Positions 8,301-15,987 of a DNA stretch of 64,000 nt are shown piece by piece. The notes below the pieces were generated by a model. The model was not told the DNA's origin, searched no databases, and was given only the letters and a program-made list of their open reading frames with translations. The DNA is from Curtobacterium citreum (GTDB taxonomy: Bacteria; Actinomycetota; Actinomycetes; Actinomycetales; Microbacteriaceae), in contig NZ_VFMQ01000001.1 in assembly GCF_006715175.1 (NCBI RefSeq), positions 930,001 through 994,000 on the forward strand. The letters run 5' to 3'. Positions within the stretch are counted from its first letter, which is position 1, and every line of letters begins with the position of its first letter. The position numbers were made by a program, and so were the translations under genes.

Positions 8301-9329
8301 ATGACCACCTCCGTCACCAGTCGCTCCACGGACCAGTCCGGGGCAGCGCGGTCCGGGACGGGGCGTCGCACGGGCGGGGCCGACGGTTCGCCGTCGGCCC
8401 CGGCCCGCCGGGCCCGCAAGGGCAACGACGTCCGCACCCGGGTCGAGATCGCCGTCCTCGCCGGACCGGCCACCCTGATGTTCGTCGGGTTCGTGATCCT
8501 GCCCGTCGTGCTGGCCGCGTACTACGGCTTCTACAAGTGGCAGGGGTACGGCACCCCGACCGACTTCGTCGGCCTGCAGAACTACACCATCATCTTCACC
8601 GACCCGGACTTCCGGGGCGTGCTCTGGCACAACCTGTTCATCGTCGTCGGGTCGCTCGTCGTGCAGGGGCCGATCGCGATCATCCTCGCGCTGCTGCTCA
8701 ACCAGCGCATCCGGGGGCGCGGCCTGATCCGCGTGCTCATCTTCGTGCCGTACGTCATCTCCGAGGTGATCGTCGGCACCGGCTGGAGCCTCATGCTCCA
8801 GTCGAGCGGCGCAGTGAACGACCTGCTCCAGGCCGTCGGGCTCGGAGCCCTCCGGAACGACTGGCTGTCGAACCCGGACATCGCCATCTGGACGCTGCTC
8901 GCGATCATCTCGTGGAAGTACATCGGCTTCGCGGTGATCCTGTTCCTCGCCGGCCTGCAGAGCATCCCGGAGGAGCTGTTCGAGGCCGCGCAGCTCGACG
9001 GTGCGAGCTACTGGCAGATCCAGCGGCGCATCACGCTCCCGCTCCTCGGCCCGACCATCCGGATCTGGGCGTTCCTGTCGATCATCGGCTCGCTCCAGCT
9101 GTTCGACCTCGTCTACATCATCTGGGGTCAGTACATCGCTGCCACCGCCGGGACCTCGACGATGGCGACGTACATGGTCGCCAACGGTCGGCTCTCCGGC
9201 AACTACGGGTACGGCAACGCCGTGGCCGTGGTCATCTTCCTCATCTCGCTGGTCGTCGCCCTCGTCTACCAGCGGTTCGTCCTGCGCCGCGACACCGCCG
9301 GCGCCCTGACCGAGAAGGGCGACCGATGA
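8301..9329 (+). CDS. ABC oligosaccharide importer, permease 1 (BxlF-like)
   Basis: A 342-residue BPD_transp_1 membrane protein. A long hydrophilic N-terminal tail (about 45 residues rich in Ser/Arg/Gly) precedes six predicted membrane segments. The EAA loop is EAAQLDGASYWQIQRRITLP. It begins seven bases after the binding-protein stop, with a GAAGGG site inside the end of that gene. It pairs with the permease at 9326 to form the channel; the ATPase must be supplied from elsewhere in the genome. Confidence 0.92.
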   Translation: MTTSVTSRSTDQSGAARSGTGRRTGGADGSPSAPARRARKGNDVRTRVEIAVLAGPATLMFVGFVILPVVLAAYYGFYKWQGYGTPTDFVGLQNYTIIFTDPDFRGVLWHNLFIVVGSLVVQGPIAIILALLLNQRIRGRGLIRVLIFVPYVISEVIVGTGWSLMLQSSGAVNDLLQAVGLGALRNDWLSNPDIAIWTLLAIISWKYIGFAVILFLAGLQSIPEELFEAAQLDGASYWQIQRRITLPLLGPTIRIWAFLSIIGSLQLFDLVYIIWGQYIAATAGTSTMATYMVANGRLSGNYGYGNAVAVVIFLISLVVALVYQRFVLRRDTAGALTEKGDR

Positions 9330-10204
9330 CCGCCACCGCCTCCATCGTCGCGCCGAACCGCCGCCGGTCCCGTGACCACGGTCCGGTCCGCAAGGAACGC
9401 AACCTCGGCACCTACTTCATCGCCCTGGTCTTCATCGCGGTGTGCATCGCGCCGGTCGCGTACATCATCCTGGGCGGCTTCCGCACGAACTCGCAGATCA
9501 CCGCGAGCCCCGCCGGCCTGCCGAACCCATGGCAGATCGGGAACTACGTCTCGGTCCTGACGAGCGGTGTCTTCTGGCAGCAGCTCGGCAACTCCGTCGT
9601 CGCAGGCGTCACCACCACGGTCGGCGTCGTCGTCCTCGGGCTCATGGTGAGCTTCGTGCTCGCCCGGTACCGGTTCCGCGGTCGCGGCGCGCTCTACTCG
9701 CTCTTCGCCGCCGGCCTGATGTTCCCGATCACCGTCGCGATCACCCCGCTGTACCTGCTCGTCAAGGACCTCGGCCTGACGAACAGCCTGGCCGGCGTGA
9801 TCCTGCCGCAGATCGCGTTCGCCCTGCCGACGACGGTCATCATCCTCGTGCCGTTCCTGCGGGCGATCCCGGACGAGCTCGAGGAGGCCGCCGCGATCGA
9901 CGGGGCGAGCCGGCTCGGGTTCTTCTTCCGCATGGTCGTGCCGCTGTCCCTGCCCGGGGTCGTGACGGTCGGCATCCTCGCGTTCATCGGCAGCTGGAAC
10001 AGCTACATCCTGCCGCTGTTCATCCTCAACGACTCGTCGGCGTACACGCTGCCCCTCGGGGTGCAGGCGTTCTCGTCGCAGTACTCGGTGGACACCGCGC
10101 GCGTGCTCGCGTTCACCTCGCTCTCGATGATCCCCGCGCTCGTGTTCTTCGCGATCTTCCAGCGCCGCATCGTCGGTGGCCTGACCGGGGCGGTGAAGGG
10201 GTGA
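9326..10204 (+). CDS. ABC oligosaccharide importer, permease 2 (BxlG-like)
   Basis: A 292-residue MalG-type permease with six predicted membrane segments and EAA loop EEAAAIDGASRLGFFFRMVV. ATG 9326 overlaps the upstream stop by four bases (ATGA), which indicates translational coupling. The stop at 10202-10204 overlaps the GTG proposed as start of the downstream glycosidase. The C terminus GGLTGAVKG is typical of this subunit. Confidence 0.92.
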   Translation: MTATASIVAPNRRRSRDHGPVRKERNLGTYFIALVFIAVCIAPVAYIILGGFRTNSQITASPAGLPNPWQIGNYVSVLTSGVFWQQLGNSVVAGVTTTVGVVVLGLMVSFVLARYRFRGRGALYSLFAAGLMFPITVAITPLYLLVKDLGLTNSLAGVILPQIAFALPTTVIILVPFLRAIPDELEEAAAIDGASRLGFFFRMVVPLSLPGVVTVGILAFIGSWNSYILPLFILNDSSAYTLPLGVQAFSSQYSVDTARVLAFTSLSMIPALVFFAIFQRRIVGGLTGAVKG

Positions 10205-12744
10205 CGGCGCTCGACACGTCCACGCACCCGACGGACGGACGCCAGCCGACGGACGGACGCCACCGGACGGACGGACGGGAGGCGCGTGGCGGCGCCGCCA
10301 CGCGCCTCCCGTCCGATCCGCAGCACGTCGCGCACGGGACGGCGCCCGACCGGGTGACCGCGCTGCTGGCCGCGATGACCCTCGAGGAGAAGACGGCGCA
10401 GCTCGTCGGCTACTGGCTCGACCAGAACGGTGTCGTCGCGCCGATGCAGGGCGAGATGGCGGCCGCGCAGGGCGGCGAGACGCTCGCCGACGTGACCCGG
10501 CACGGGCTCGGGCAGTACACCCGCGTGTACGGCACCCGCCCCGTCGAGCCCGACGAGCGCGCGGCCTGGTTGTGGGCGGAGCAGCGGCGCCTCAAGCGCG
10601 AGACGCGTCTCGGCATCCCGGCGCTCGTGCACGAGGAGTGCCTCACCGGGCTCGCCGCGTGGCGCGCCGCGACCTTCCCGACGCCGCTCGCGTGGGGTGC
10701 CGCGTTCGACCCGGAGCTCGTCGAGCAGGTCGGCGCGGTGATCGGCCGGTCGATGCGCGAACTCGGGGTGCACCAGGGCCTCGCGCCCGTGCTCGACGTC
10801 GTGCGTGACCCCCGGTGGGGTCGCGTCGACGAGTGCATCGGCGAGGACCCGTACCTGGTCGGCACCGTCGGCTCCGCGTACGTGCGCGGGGTGCAGAGTG
10901 CCGGCGTCGATGCGACGCTCAAGCACTTCCTCGGCTACTCGGCCTCGCGCGCCGGACGCAACCACGCGCCCGTGCACGCCGGACCGCGCGAGGTGGCGGA
11001 CGTGTTCCTGCCGCCGTTCGAGATGGCGCTCCTCGACGGGGGCGCCCGCAGCGTCATGAACTCGTACGCCGAGGTCGACGGCGTGCCCGTGGCGGCCGAC
11101 CCTGAGCTCCTGACCGGGCTCCTGCGCGACCGGCTCGGCTTCGACGGGACGGTCGTCGCGGACTACTTCTCGGTCGCGTTCCTCGAGGTGATGCACGGCG
11201 TCGCCCGGGACCGCGGCGAGGCGGCCGCACTCGCGCTCACCGCGGGCATCGACGTCGAACTGCCGACGGGTGACGCGTACCTCGCGCCCCTCGTCGAGCG
11301 GGTTCGCAGCGGCCTCGTCGACGAGGCGCTCGTCGACCGGGCGGTGCTGCGGGTCCTCCGGCAGAAGGAGCGGCTCGGGCTGCTCGACCCCGATGCCTTC
11401 GAGGACGAGCCCCCGACGGGCGTCGACCTCGACTCGCCGGAGCACCGGGCGCTCGCGCGGCGGCTCGCGGCGGAGTCGCTCGTCCTGCTCGCGAACGACG
11501 GCGTGCTCCCGCTCGGCGGTCCGGTCTCCGGCGCCGCGACGGGCGCGGTCGCCGCTGCGGGCGCAGTCCTGCGGGGCCCCGTCGCGGTGATCGGCCCGAA
11601 CGCCCACCGTGCCGAGGCCCTGCAGGGCTGCTACTCCTTCGCGAACCACGTGCTCGCGACGCACCCGGGTCTGCCGCTCGGGTTCGCGATCCCGACCGTG
11701 CTCGAGGCCCTGCAGGACGCCCTCGGGGACGACGCCGTGCGGTACGCCCCCGGCGCCGAGGTCGAGGGCGACGACCGCTCCGGCTTCGCAGAGGCCGTCG
11801 CCACGGCGCGCGACGCCGCGGTCGCGATCGTCGTCGTCGGTGACCAGGCGGGCCTCTTCGGACGCGGCACCGTCGGCGAGGGCAACGACTCCGAGACGCT
11901 CGACCTGCCGGGCGTGCAGCGCGAGCTGGTCGAGGCCGTCGTCGCGACCGGCACCCCGACCGTCGTGGTGCTGCTGACCGGCCGGCCGTACGCGATCGGC
12001 TGGATGCTCGACGGCGACCACGCGAAGCCGTCCGCCGTCGTGCAGGCGTTCTTCCCGGGGGAGGGCGGTGGTCTCGCGATCGCCGACCTGCTGACCGGGG
12101 CCGCCGCGCCGTCCGGTCGTCTGCCGGTCTCGCTGCCCCGGTCCGCCGGTGCGCAGCCGTACTCGTACCTGCACCCGCGGCTCGGGGGCCCGTCGGACGT
12201 CACCGCGACCGACTCGACGCCCGTGCGGCCGTTCGGCTTCGGCCTGACGTACACGAGCATCGCGTACGAGGACCTGCAGGTCGACGACGCCGTCGCCACC
12301 GACGGTGCGTTCACGGCGTCCGTCACGATCAGGAACACGGGGGACCGGGACGGGATCGAGGTCGTGCAGCTCTACGGGCACGACGTCGCCGCGTCGGTCA
12401 CCCGTCCGGTCGCCCAGCTGCTCGGCTACGCCCGGGTCGCGCTCCCCGCCGGTGGGTCGGTGCGGGTGCGCTTCGACGTGCCGGTGCAGCGGTTCGCGTT
12501 CACGGACCGGGCGATGCGGAAGGTCGTCGAGCCGGGGGACGTGCAGGTCTGGGTCGCGTCCGACGCGGCGGCGTCCCGACCGGGAGGCCCGGTGCCGACG
12601 GGTGGGATCGTCGCCTCCGGGGACGGTCCGGTCCGGCACGAGGTGCCCGGGTCCGCCACGGACCGTGCGGTCGTGCGCGTGACCGGTGCGGTGCACGAGG
12701 TGTCGCTCGCCGACCGGCGGACGGTCACCTGGTCGCTCGTCTGA
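10201..12744 (+). CDS. Glycoside hydrolase family 3 (beta-xylosidase or beta-glucosidase)
   Basis: An 847-residue cytoplasmic (no signal peptide) GH3 enzyme that would hydrolyse imported oligosaccharides to monosaccharides. The N-terminal TIM-barrel domain has DVVRDPRWGRVDECIGEDPY, the KHF motif (KHFLGYSASRAGRNH) and the likely nucleophile Asp321 in VVADYFSV. The alpha/beta domain contains the VIGPNAH and FFPGEGGG motifs, and a fibronectin-III-like domain closes the protein (from about residue 695). GTG 10201 overlaps the permease stop, but residues 1-51 are odd: three TDGR hexapeptides followed by a palindrome-encoded stretch. GH3 homology begins near Val52 (GTG 10354), an alternative start without a clear ribosome site. 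Together with xylA/xylB nearby, a xylosidase role is favoured. Confidence 0.88.
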   Translation: MTALDTSTHPTDGRQPTDGRHRTDGREARGGAATRLPSDPQHVAHGTAPDRVTALLAAMTLEEKTAQLVGYWLDQNGVVAPMQGEMAAAQGGETLADVTRHGLGQYTRVYGTRPVEPDERAAWLWAEQRRLKRETRLGIPALVHEECLTGLAAWRAATFPTPLAWGAAFDPELVEQVGAVIGRSMRELGVHQGLAPVLDVVRDPRWGRVDECIGEDPYLVGTVGSAYVRGVQSAGVDATLKHFLGYSASRAGRNHAPVHAGPREVADVFLPPFEMALLDGGARSVMNSYAEVDGVPVAADPELLTGLLRDRLGFDGTVVADYFSVAFLEVMHGVARDRGEAAALALTAGIDVELPTGDAYLAPLVERVRSGLVDEALVDRAVLRVLRQKERLGLLDPDAFEDEPPTGVDLDSPEHRALARRLAAESLVLLANDGVLPLGGPVSGAATGAVAAAGAVLRGPVAVIGPNAHRAEALQGCYSFANHVLATHPGLPLGFAIPTVLEALQDALGDDAVRYAPGAEVEGDDRSGFAEAVATARDAAVAIVVVGDQAGLFGRGTVGEGNDSETLDLPGVQRELVEAVVATGTPTVVVLLTGRPYAIGWMLDGDHAKPSAVVQAFFPGEGGGLAIADLLTGAAAPSGRLPVSLPRSAGAQPYSYLHPRLGGPSDVTATDSTPVRPFGFGLTYTSIAYEDLQVDDAVATDGAFTASVTIRNTGDRDGIEVVQLYGHDVAASVTRPVAQLLGYARVALPAGGSVRVRFDVPVQRFAFTDRAMRKVVEPGDVQVWVASDAAASRPGGPVPTGGIVASGDGPVRHEVPGSATDRAVVRVTGAVHEVSLADRRTVTWSLV
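10272..10315. repeat. Palindrome family A, copy 3 (perfect 44 bp), inside the GH3 reading frame
   Basis: Arms 10272-10293 and 10294-10315 are exact reverse complements (core CGGACGGGAGGCGCGTGGC). In the GH3 frame it encodes residues 24-39 (DGREARGGAATRLPSD). Just before it lie three 17-18-bp units containing CGACGGACGGACGCC (10225-10271). Either GH3 translation starts downstream at 10354 or the element is translated. Confidence 0.85.
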
Positions 12745-12783
12745 GGGCGCGGGTGCGCTCGCGCACCGCGCGGTGCGCCCGCG

Positions 12784-12851
12784 CGAGACTCGGCTCTGCG
12801 GACACGTTCGCGGCCCCACGGCCGCGAACGTGCCCGCCTGGCCGAGTCTCG
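12784..12851. terminator. Nested hairpin (palindrome family B, copy 1)
   Basis: Outer arms CGAGACTCGGC (12784-12794) and its complement (12841-12851) enclose inner arms CACGTTCGCGGCC (12803-12815) and its complement (12820-12832) around a CCAC loop. It lies 40 bp after the GH3 stop and probably terminates the operon. The gap to 12896 holds nothing else recognisable. Confidence 0.65.
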
Positions 12852-12896
12852 GCCTGCCCGGTCTCCGTGGTGCCGCCAACCGTGCGCCCTGGCGCG

Positions 12897-12902
12897 TACG
12901 GT
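12897..12902 (+). promoter_or_regulatory. Leaderless -10 box TACGGT
   Basis: TACGGT ends six bases before ATG 12909. Transcription from it would begin at or next to the start codon. Confidence 0.5.
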
Positions 12903-12908
12903 CGACGC

Positions 12909-13151
12909 ATGGCGGGGCGTGTGGTCGGGTGGGTGGCCTTCGCGGTCGGGGCCGTCCTCGTCGCCCTGTTCTTCGGCGTGGCCTTCCAGGCGACCAGCTG
13001 CGCGGACGCGATCCCCGGCGGCGCCAGTGTCTGCACGAGCGGGCCCGCGGTCGGCTGGCCGCTCGTCTGGGTCTTCGTCGGGATCGCGGTCGTCTCGGTG
13101 GCGCTCGCCGCTTGGCAGGTCGTGCGGGAGCTGCGCCGACAGCAGCGCTGA
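12909..13151 (+). CDS. Small two-span membrane protein of unknown function (80 aa)
   Basis: Eighty residues with two predicted membrane segments (about 4-26 and 47-68) joined by a loop with two cysteines (TSCADAIPGGASVCTSG), which could form a disulfide if the loop is extracytoplasmic. The C terminus RELRRQQR is basic and would face the cytoplasm. It has no ribosome site but a TACGGT box six bases before the ATG, so it is probably leaderless. It stands alone, convergent with the next gene. I do not recognise a family. Confidence 0.72.
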   Translation: MAGRVVGWVAFAVGAVLVALFFGVAFQATSCADAIPGGASVCTSGPAVGWPLVWVFVGIAVVSVALAAWQVVRELRRQQR

Positions 13152-13173
13152 CCGGGGGAGACCCCGCTCGGGA

Positions 13174-14046
13174 TCAGCGGCGCAGCGGCTCGAGCGCGGG
13201 GTGGGTGCGGAGCGCCTCGTGTCCGTGCGTCAGCATGACCGAGAGGGTGCTCACCGCGGGTGCCATCGGGCCGGTGAGGGACAGTGGAGACGTGTCGCCG
13301 AACTCGAGGACGACGTTGAAGCGCTCGGGGTCCGGGTACACCGCCGTCACCGCAGTGAAGGGGAAGCTCAACCAGCCCCGGCCGACGACGTTGCACACGA
13401 TGCGCTCGTTGCTCACCAGGACCTCGGCCTGCTGGTGCTCCCGCCACTGCGTCACCGCCGCGGACCGTGCACGGGACCGGGCGACCGAGTTGCCGATCGC
13501 GTTTCCGATGACCGCTCCGGCGACCCAGGCCGGACGGCCGAAGGCGACGACCGACGACTGGCCGTACACGACGTCCGTGCCGTAGTACCGCGAGTACTGG
13601 AGCGGCCCCGCGAGGAAGAAGTGCTCGCCCGCCCACGGCACGACGCCCCACACCTCGACCTCGGGTGGGAGCTCTCGCTGCTCCAGGACCGACCGGAGCC
13701 AGCGCGCGTGCTGCCATCCGGCGGCGTGGGCGTCCTCGTGCTGCCGGACGATCGCTTCCCGCTTGGTGAAGTGCCCGTGCCGACGTCGCCACGATCGGAA
13801 CGCGCGGTACCCGTTGCGGAGTGCGATCACCAGGAAGACGATCGGTGCGACCATCGCGCAGAGCAGCACCAGGAGCCCGAGCAGCGACCAGCCGACATGG
13901 TCGGAGTCGTTCCCGAGGGCGCCGAGGCTGCTTCCGGCGACGACGAGCACCAGGTACGACACCGGGACGAGTGCGGCCGGGATCACCCACGCACGGTGCC
14001 GCCGCCACCACGACCGTCGTTCCGTCGTGTCGTTCCCTGCTGACAT
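13174..14046 (-). CDS. Membrane-anchored protein of unknown function (290 aa)
   Basis: Two predicted membrane segments near the N terminus (about residues 20-42 and 54-77) are followed by a basic linker and a soluble domain of about 200 residues facing the cytoplasm. The soluble part includes VVPWAGEHFFLAGPLQYSRYYG and EVLVSNERIVC, phrases that recall PH-like or GRAM-like membrane-associated domains, but I cannot assign a family. ATG 14046 follows GGAGCGG. It is convergent with the 80-residue protein and divergent from the glyoxalase-fold gene. No partner gene suggests a role. Confidence 0.75.
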   Translation of the reverse strand: MSAGNDTTERRSWWRRHRAWVIPAALVPVSYLVLVVAGSSLGALGNDSDHVGWSLLGLLVLLCAMVAPIVFLVIALRNGYRAFRSWRRRHGHFTKREAIVRQHEDAHAAGWQHARWLRSVLEQRELPPEVEVWGVVPWAGEHFFLAGPLQYSRYYGTDVVYGQSSVVAFGRPAWVAGAVIGNAIGNSVARSRARSAAVTQWREHQQAEVLVSNERIVCNVVGRGWLSFPFTAVTAVYPDPERFNVVLEFGDTSPLSLTGPMAPAVSTLSVMLTHGHEALRTHPALEPLRR

Positions 14047-14173
14047 CGGTCCCGCTCCGGACACGGCGCCCCCGGCGCCGCTTGGTGCAGTTCGAACATC
14101 ACGATCAAACCGCACCCACGCCGTGCCGTCCACCGGACGAGACCACGACACGCCCCGGTGGGACGATGGCCGG

Positions 14174-14608
14174 GTGCCGCTCGATCCCGATCCCGCCCTG
14201 GTGCCCGAACTCCTGGTCACCGACCTCGACCGCAGCCTGGCGTTCTGGCGGGACCGCTGCGGCTTCGTCGTCCGGTACGCCCGCCCCGAGGAGCGCTTCG
14301 CGGCTATCGTCCTCGGCTCGGCGCACCTGCTGCTCGAGCAGGTCGGCGTCGGGCGCAACTGGCTCGCCGGCCCCCTCGAACGCCCGTTCGGCCGCGGTCT
14401 GAACCTGCAGGTCGCCGTCCCCGACGCCGGAGCGCTCGCGGCCCGCCTGACCGACGCCGGCATCGCGCTGTTCATGCCGGTGGAACACCGGTGGTACCGC
14501 GTCGACGACGAGGAGACCGGGGTCGAGCAGTTCGTCGTCGCCGATCCCGACGGGTGGCTCGTCCGCTTCCAGTCGTCCCTCGGCCGCCGACCACGGCCGG
14601 TGGACTGA
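14174..14608 (+). CDS. VOC-superfamily (glyoxalase/bleomycin-resistance-type) protein
   Basis: A 144-residue single-subunit vicinal-oxygen-chelate protein. It shows the paired beta-alpha-beta-beta-beta pattern: PELLVTDLDRSLAFWRDRCGF, AHLLLEQVG, LNLQVAVPDAGALAARLTDAG and EQFVVADPDGWLVRFQSS. The last element with DPDGWLVRF is the hallmark of bleomycin-resistance-like members, which bind antibiotics or act as small-molecule lyases or dioxygenases. GTG 14174 is used; no strong ribosome site is seen and a GACGAT hexamer lies six bases upstream, consistent with a leaderless mRNA. Substrate unknown. Confidence 0.82.
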   Translation: MPLDPDPALVPELLVTDLDRSLAFWRDRCGFVVRYARPEERFAAIVLGSAHLLLEQVGVGRNWLAGPLERPFGRGLNLQVAVPDAGALAARLTDAGIALFMPVEHRWYRVDDEETGVEQFVVADPDGWLVRFQSSLGRRPRPVD

Positions 14609-14619
14609 CGAGCCCGCCT

Positions 14620-15018
14620 TCAGGAGACGTGCACACCCGTCGCGAGCCAGCTCGCGAGGACACCGAGCGCCGACACGACGAGCGCCGGCAACAGGGCGAA
14701 CCCGCCGAGCAGGAGTGCGAACCAGCCGATCGCCCGACCGCGCACGGCACCACGGCGGACGCCCCGCACGCCGAGCAGGGTCACGACGACGGCGACCGGG
14801 AGCGCGGTCGCCAGCACCAGACCGATCGCGATCTGCTCGCGGGCGGCGGGCGTGAGGTCCTCCGGGCCGAGGGCGGGCTCCGCCGCGGCGACTGCGAGGT
14901 ACACCGTCGTCCACACGAGGGCCACCAGCACCCCGACCCGCCCCGCCGCGCTCCTGCCGGCCCGGTCCCTGGTCAGCGGCGCCCACGGCCCGTCCCGGTG
15001 CCACAGGTCGTCCGTCAC
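14620..15018 (-). CDS. Hypothetical membrane protein (132 aa)
   Basis: A 132-residue protein with three predicted membrane segments (about residues 29-48, 68-88 and 100-125). The N terminus MTDDLWHRDGPWAPLTRDRAGR is hydrophilic. GTG 15018 is preceded by TAGGAT and six bases, so a leaderless transcript is likely. It is convergent with the VOC gene, whose stop is 12 bases away. No family recognised; no functional context. Confidence 0.7.
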   Translation of the reverse strand: MTDDLWHRDGPWAPLTRDRAGRSAAGRVGVLVALVWTTVYLAVAAAEPALGPEDLTPAAREQIAIGLVLATALPVAVVVTLLGVRGVRRGAVRGRAIGWFALLLGGFALLPALVVSALGVLASWLATGVHVS

Positions 15019-15024
15019 GGTCGC

Positions 15025-15030
15025 ATCCTA
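15025..15030 (-). promoter_or_regulatory. Leaderless -10 box TAGGAT
   Basis: On the minus strand TAGGAT ends six bases before GTG 15018, matching the signature seen at other leaderless genes in this window. Confidence 0.5.
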
Positions 15031-15101
15031 CGAGCACGCCGTCGAACTCCCGGGGAGCGCGCGTACCGTCGCGTTCCTCACGACCCTCGAAGGAGCAGGC
15101 C

Positions 15102-15272
15102 ATGTCCGACGCCCACGACCCCCGCGACACCACGAACGACCCCGAGGGCACGCCGAAGCCCGACGGCCTCGGCGAGGACGGGACCATCCCCGACCACCCC
15201 GAGGGCGTCGCTGCCGGCTTCGCCGGGGACGACTCGCACTTCAACCACGAAGAGGACGAGGCCGCCGAATAG
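15102..15272 (+). CDS. Small acidic protein of unknown function (56 aa)
   Basis: The frame reads MSDAHDPRDTTNDPEG and ends HFNHEEDEAAE at TAG 15270-15272. It is preceded by AAGGAG at 15090-15095, well spaced from the ATG. About a third of the residues are Asp or Glu, with many Gly and Pro, so it is probably unstructured and soluble. A family-A hairpin starts 17 bases after the stop. The good ribosome site and immediate terminator argue for a real gene. No family is assigned. Confidence 0.65.
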   Translation: MSDAHDPRDTTNDPEGTPKPDGLGEDGTIPDHPEGVAAGFAGDDSHFNHEEDEAAE

Positions 15273-15288
15273 GCGGACGCGACCACAC

Positions 15289-15338
15289 GACGCACCGGGA
15301 GGCCCGTGGCGACGCCGCCACGGGCCTCCCGTTGCGTC
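15289..15338. terminator. Palindrome family A, copy 4
   Basis: Arms 15289-15310 and 15317-15338 (22 bp, one mismatch) around a GACGCC loop, core CGGGAGGCCCGTGGC. It lies between the 56-residue gene and the TetR gene and probably terminates the former. Confidence 0.7.
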
Positions 15339-15380
15339 GCCCGGTCACCACGTCGCGACGGCGACCGTCCGTCGGGTCGG

Positions 15381-15386
15381 TACCGT
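15381..15386 (+). promoter_or_regulatory. Leaderless -10 box TACCGT
   Basis: TACCGT ends six bases before ATG 15393 of the TetR gene; no ribosome site is present. Confidence 0.5.
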
Positions 15387-15392
15387 GGTCGC

Positions 15393-15965
15393 ATGGCCCG
15401 CTTCACGCCCCCTGCCGCCGACGCGATGCGCGCGCGCATCCTGGACGCCGCCCGCGACGAGTTCGCCGCCCACGGGCTGACGGGGGCGCGCGTCGAGCGC
15501 CTCGCCGCGGCGGCGGACAGCAACAAGGCGCAGGTCTTCCACTACTTCGGGGGCAAGGAGGGGCTCTTCGACGCGCTCCTCGTGCAGGAGCTCGGCGGGT
15601 TGCACGACGCCGTCCCGCTCGACACGGACGACCTGCCCGCATGGGCCGGACGTCTGCACGACGCGGTCGTCGAGCGGCCGTGGGTCGCGCGCCTGGCGAC
15701 CTGGCAGCGCCTCGAGCGCACGGACGCGCCGGTCCCCGCGCTCGTCGAGCGGTACGAGTCCAGCGTCGCCGAGGTCGAGCGGGCGCAGCGCGCGGGGGTC
15801 CTGCCGCGGTCGTTCCGGCCGGCGGTGCTCCTGGCCCTCGTGCAGCAGCTCGCCGGGGTGTGGACCGCGTTGCCCGCCGAGGCGACGGGCTCCGTGTCCG
15901 CCGTGGTGGCCGCGCGCCGTCGGCAGGTCGTCGTGGATGCGGTCGCCCAGCTGCTCGGCCGCTGA
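15393..15965 (+). CDS. TetR/AcrR-family transcriptional regulator
   Basis: A 190-residue regulator with the TetR DNA-binding domain at residues 10-57: ARILDAARDEFAAHGLTG, VERLAAAADSNKAQVFHYFG and GKEGLFDALL. The C-terminal domain (about 75-190) is all-helical and would bind a ligand that cannot be predicted. ATG 15393 is chosen because it follows TACCGT by six bases and starts just before the HTH; an upstream in-frame ATG would include the palindrome. It is convergent with the esterase gene. Confidence 0.88.
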   Translation: MARFTPPAADAMRARILDAARDEFAAHGLTGARVERLAAAADSNKAQVFHYFGGKEGLFDALLVQELGGLHDAVPLDTDDLPAWAGRLHDAVVERPWVARLATWQRLERTDAPVPALVERYESSVAEVERAQRAGVLPRSFRPAVLLALVQQLAGVWTALPAEATGSVSAVVAARRRQVVVDAVAQLLGR

Positions 15966-15987
15966 ACCGCCCAGGACGCGGGACCCG

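Noticed and set aside
10003..12879. A 958-codon minus-strand frame opposite the GH3 gene
   Set aside because: Low-complexity Arg/Gly/Val sequence without domains; the GH3 frame on the plus strand has full family motifs.
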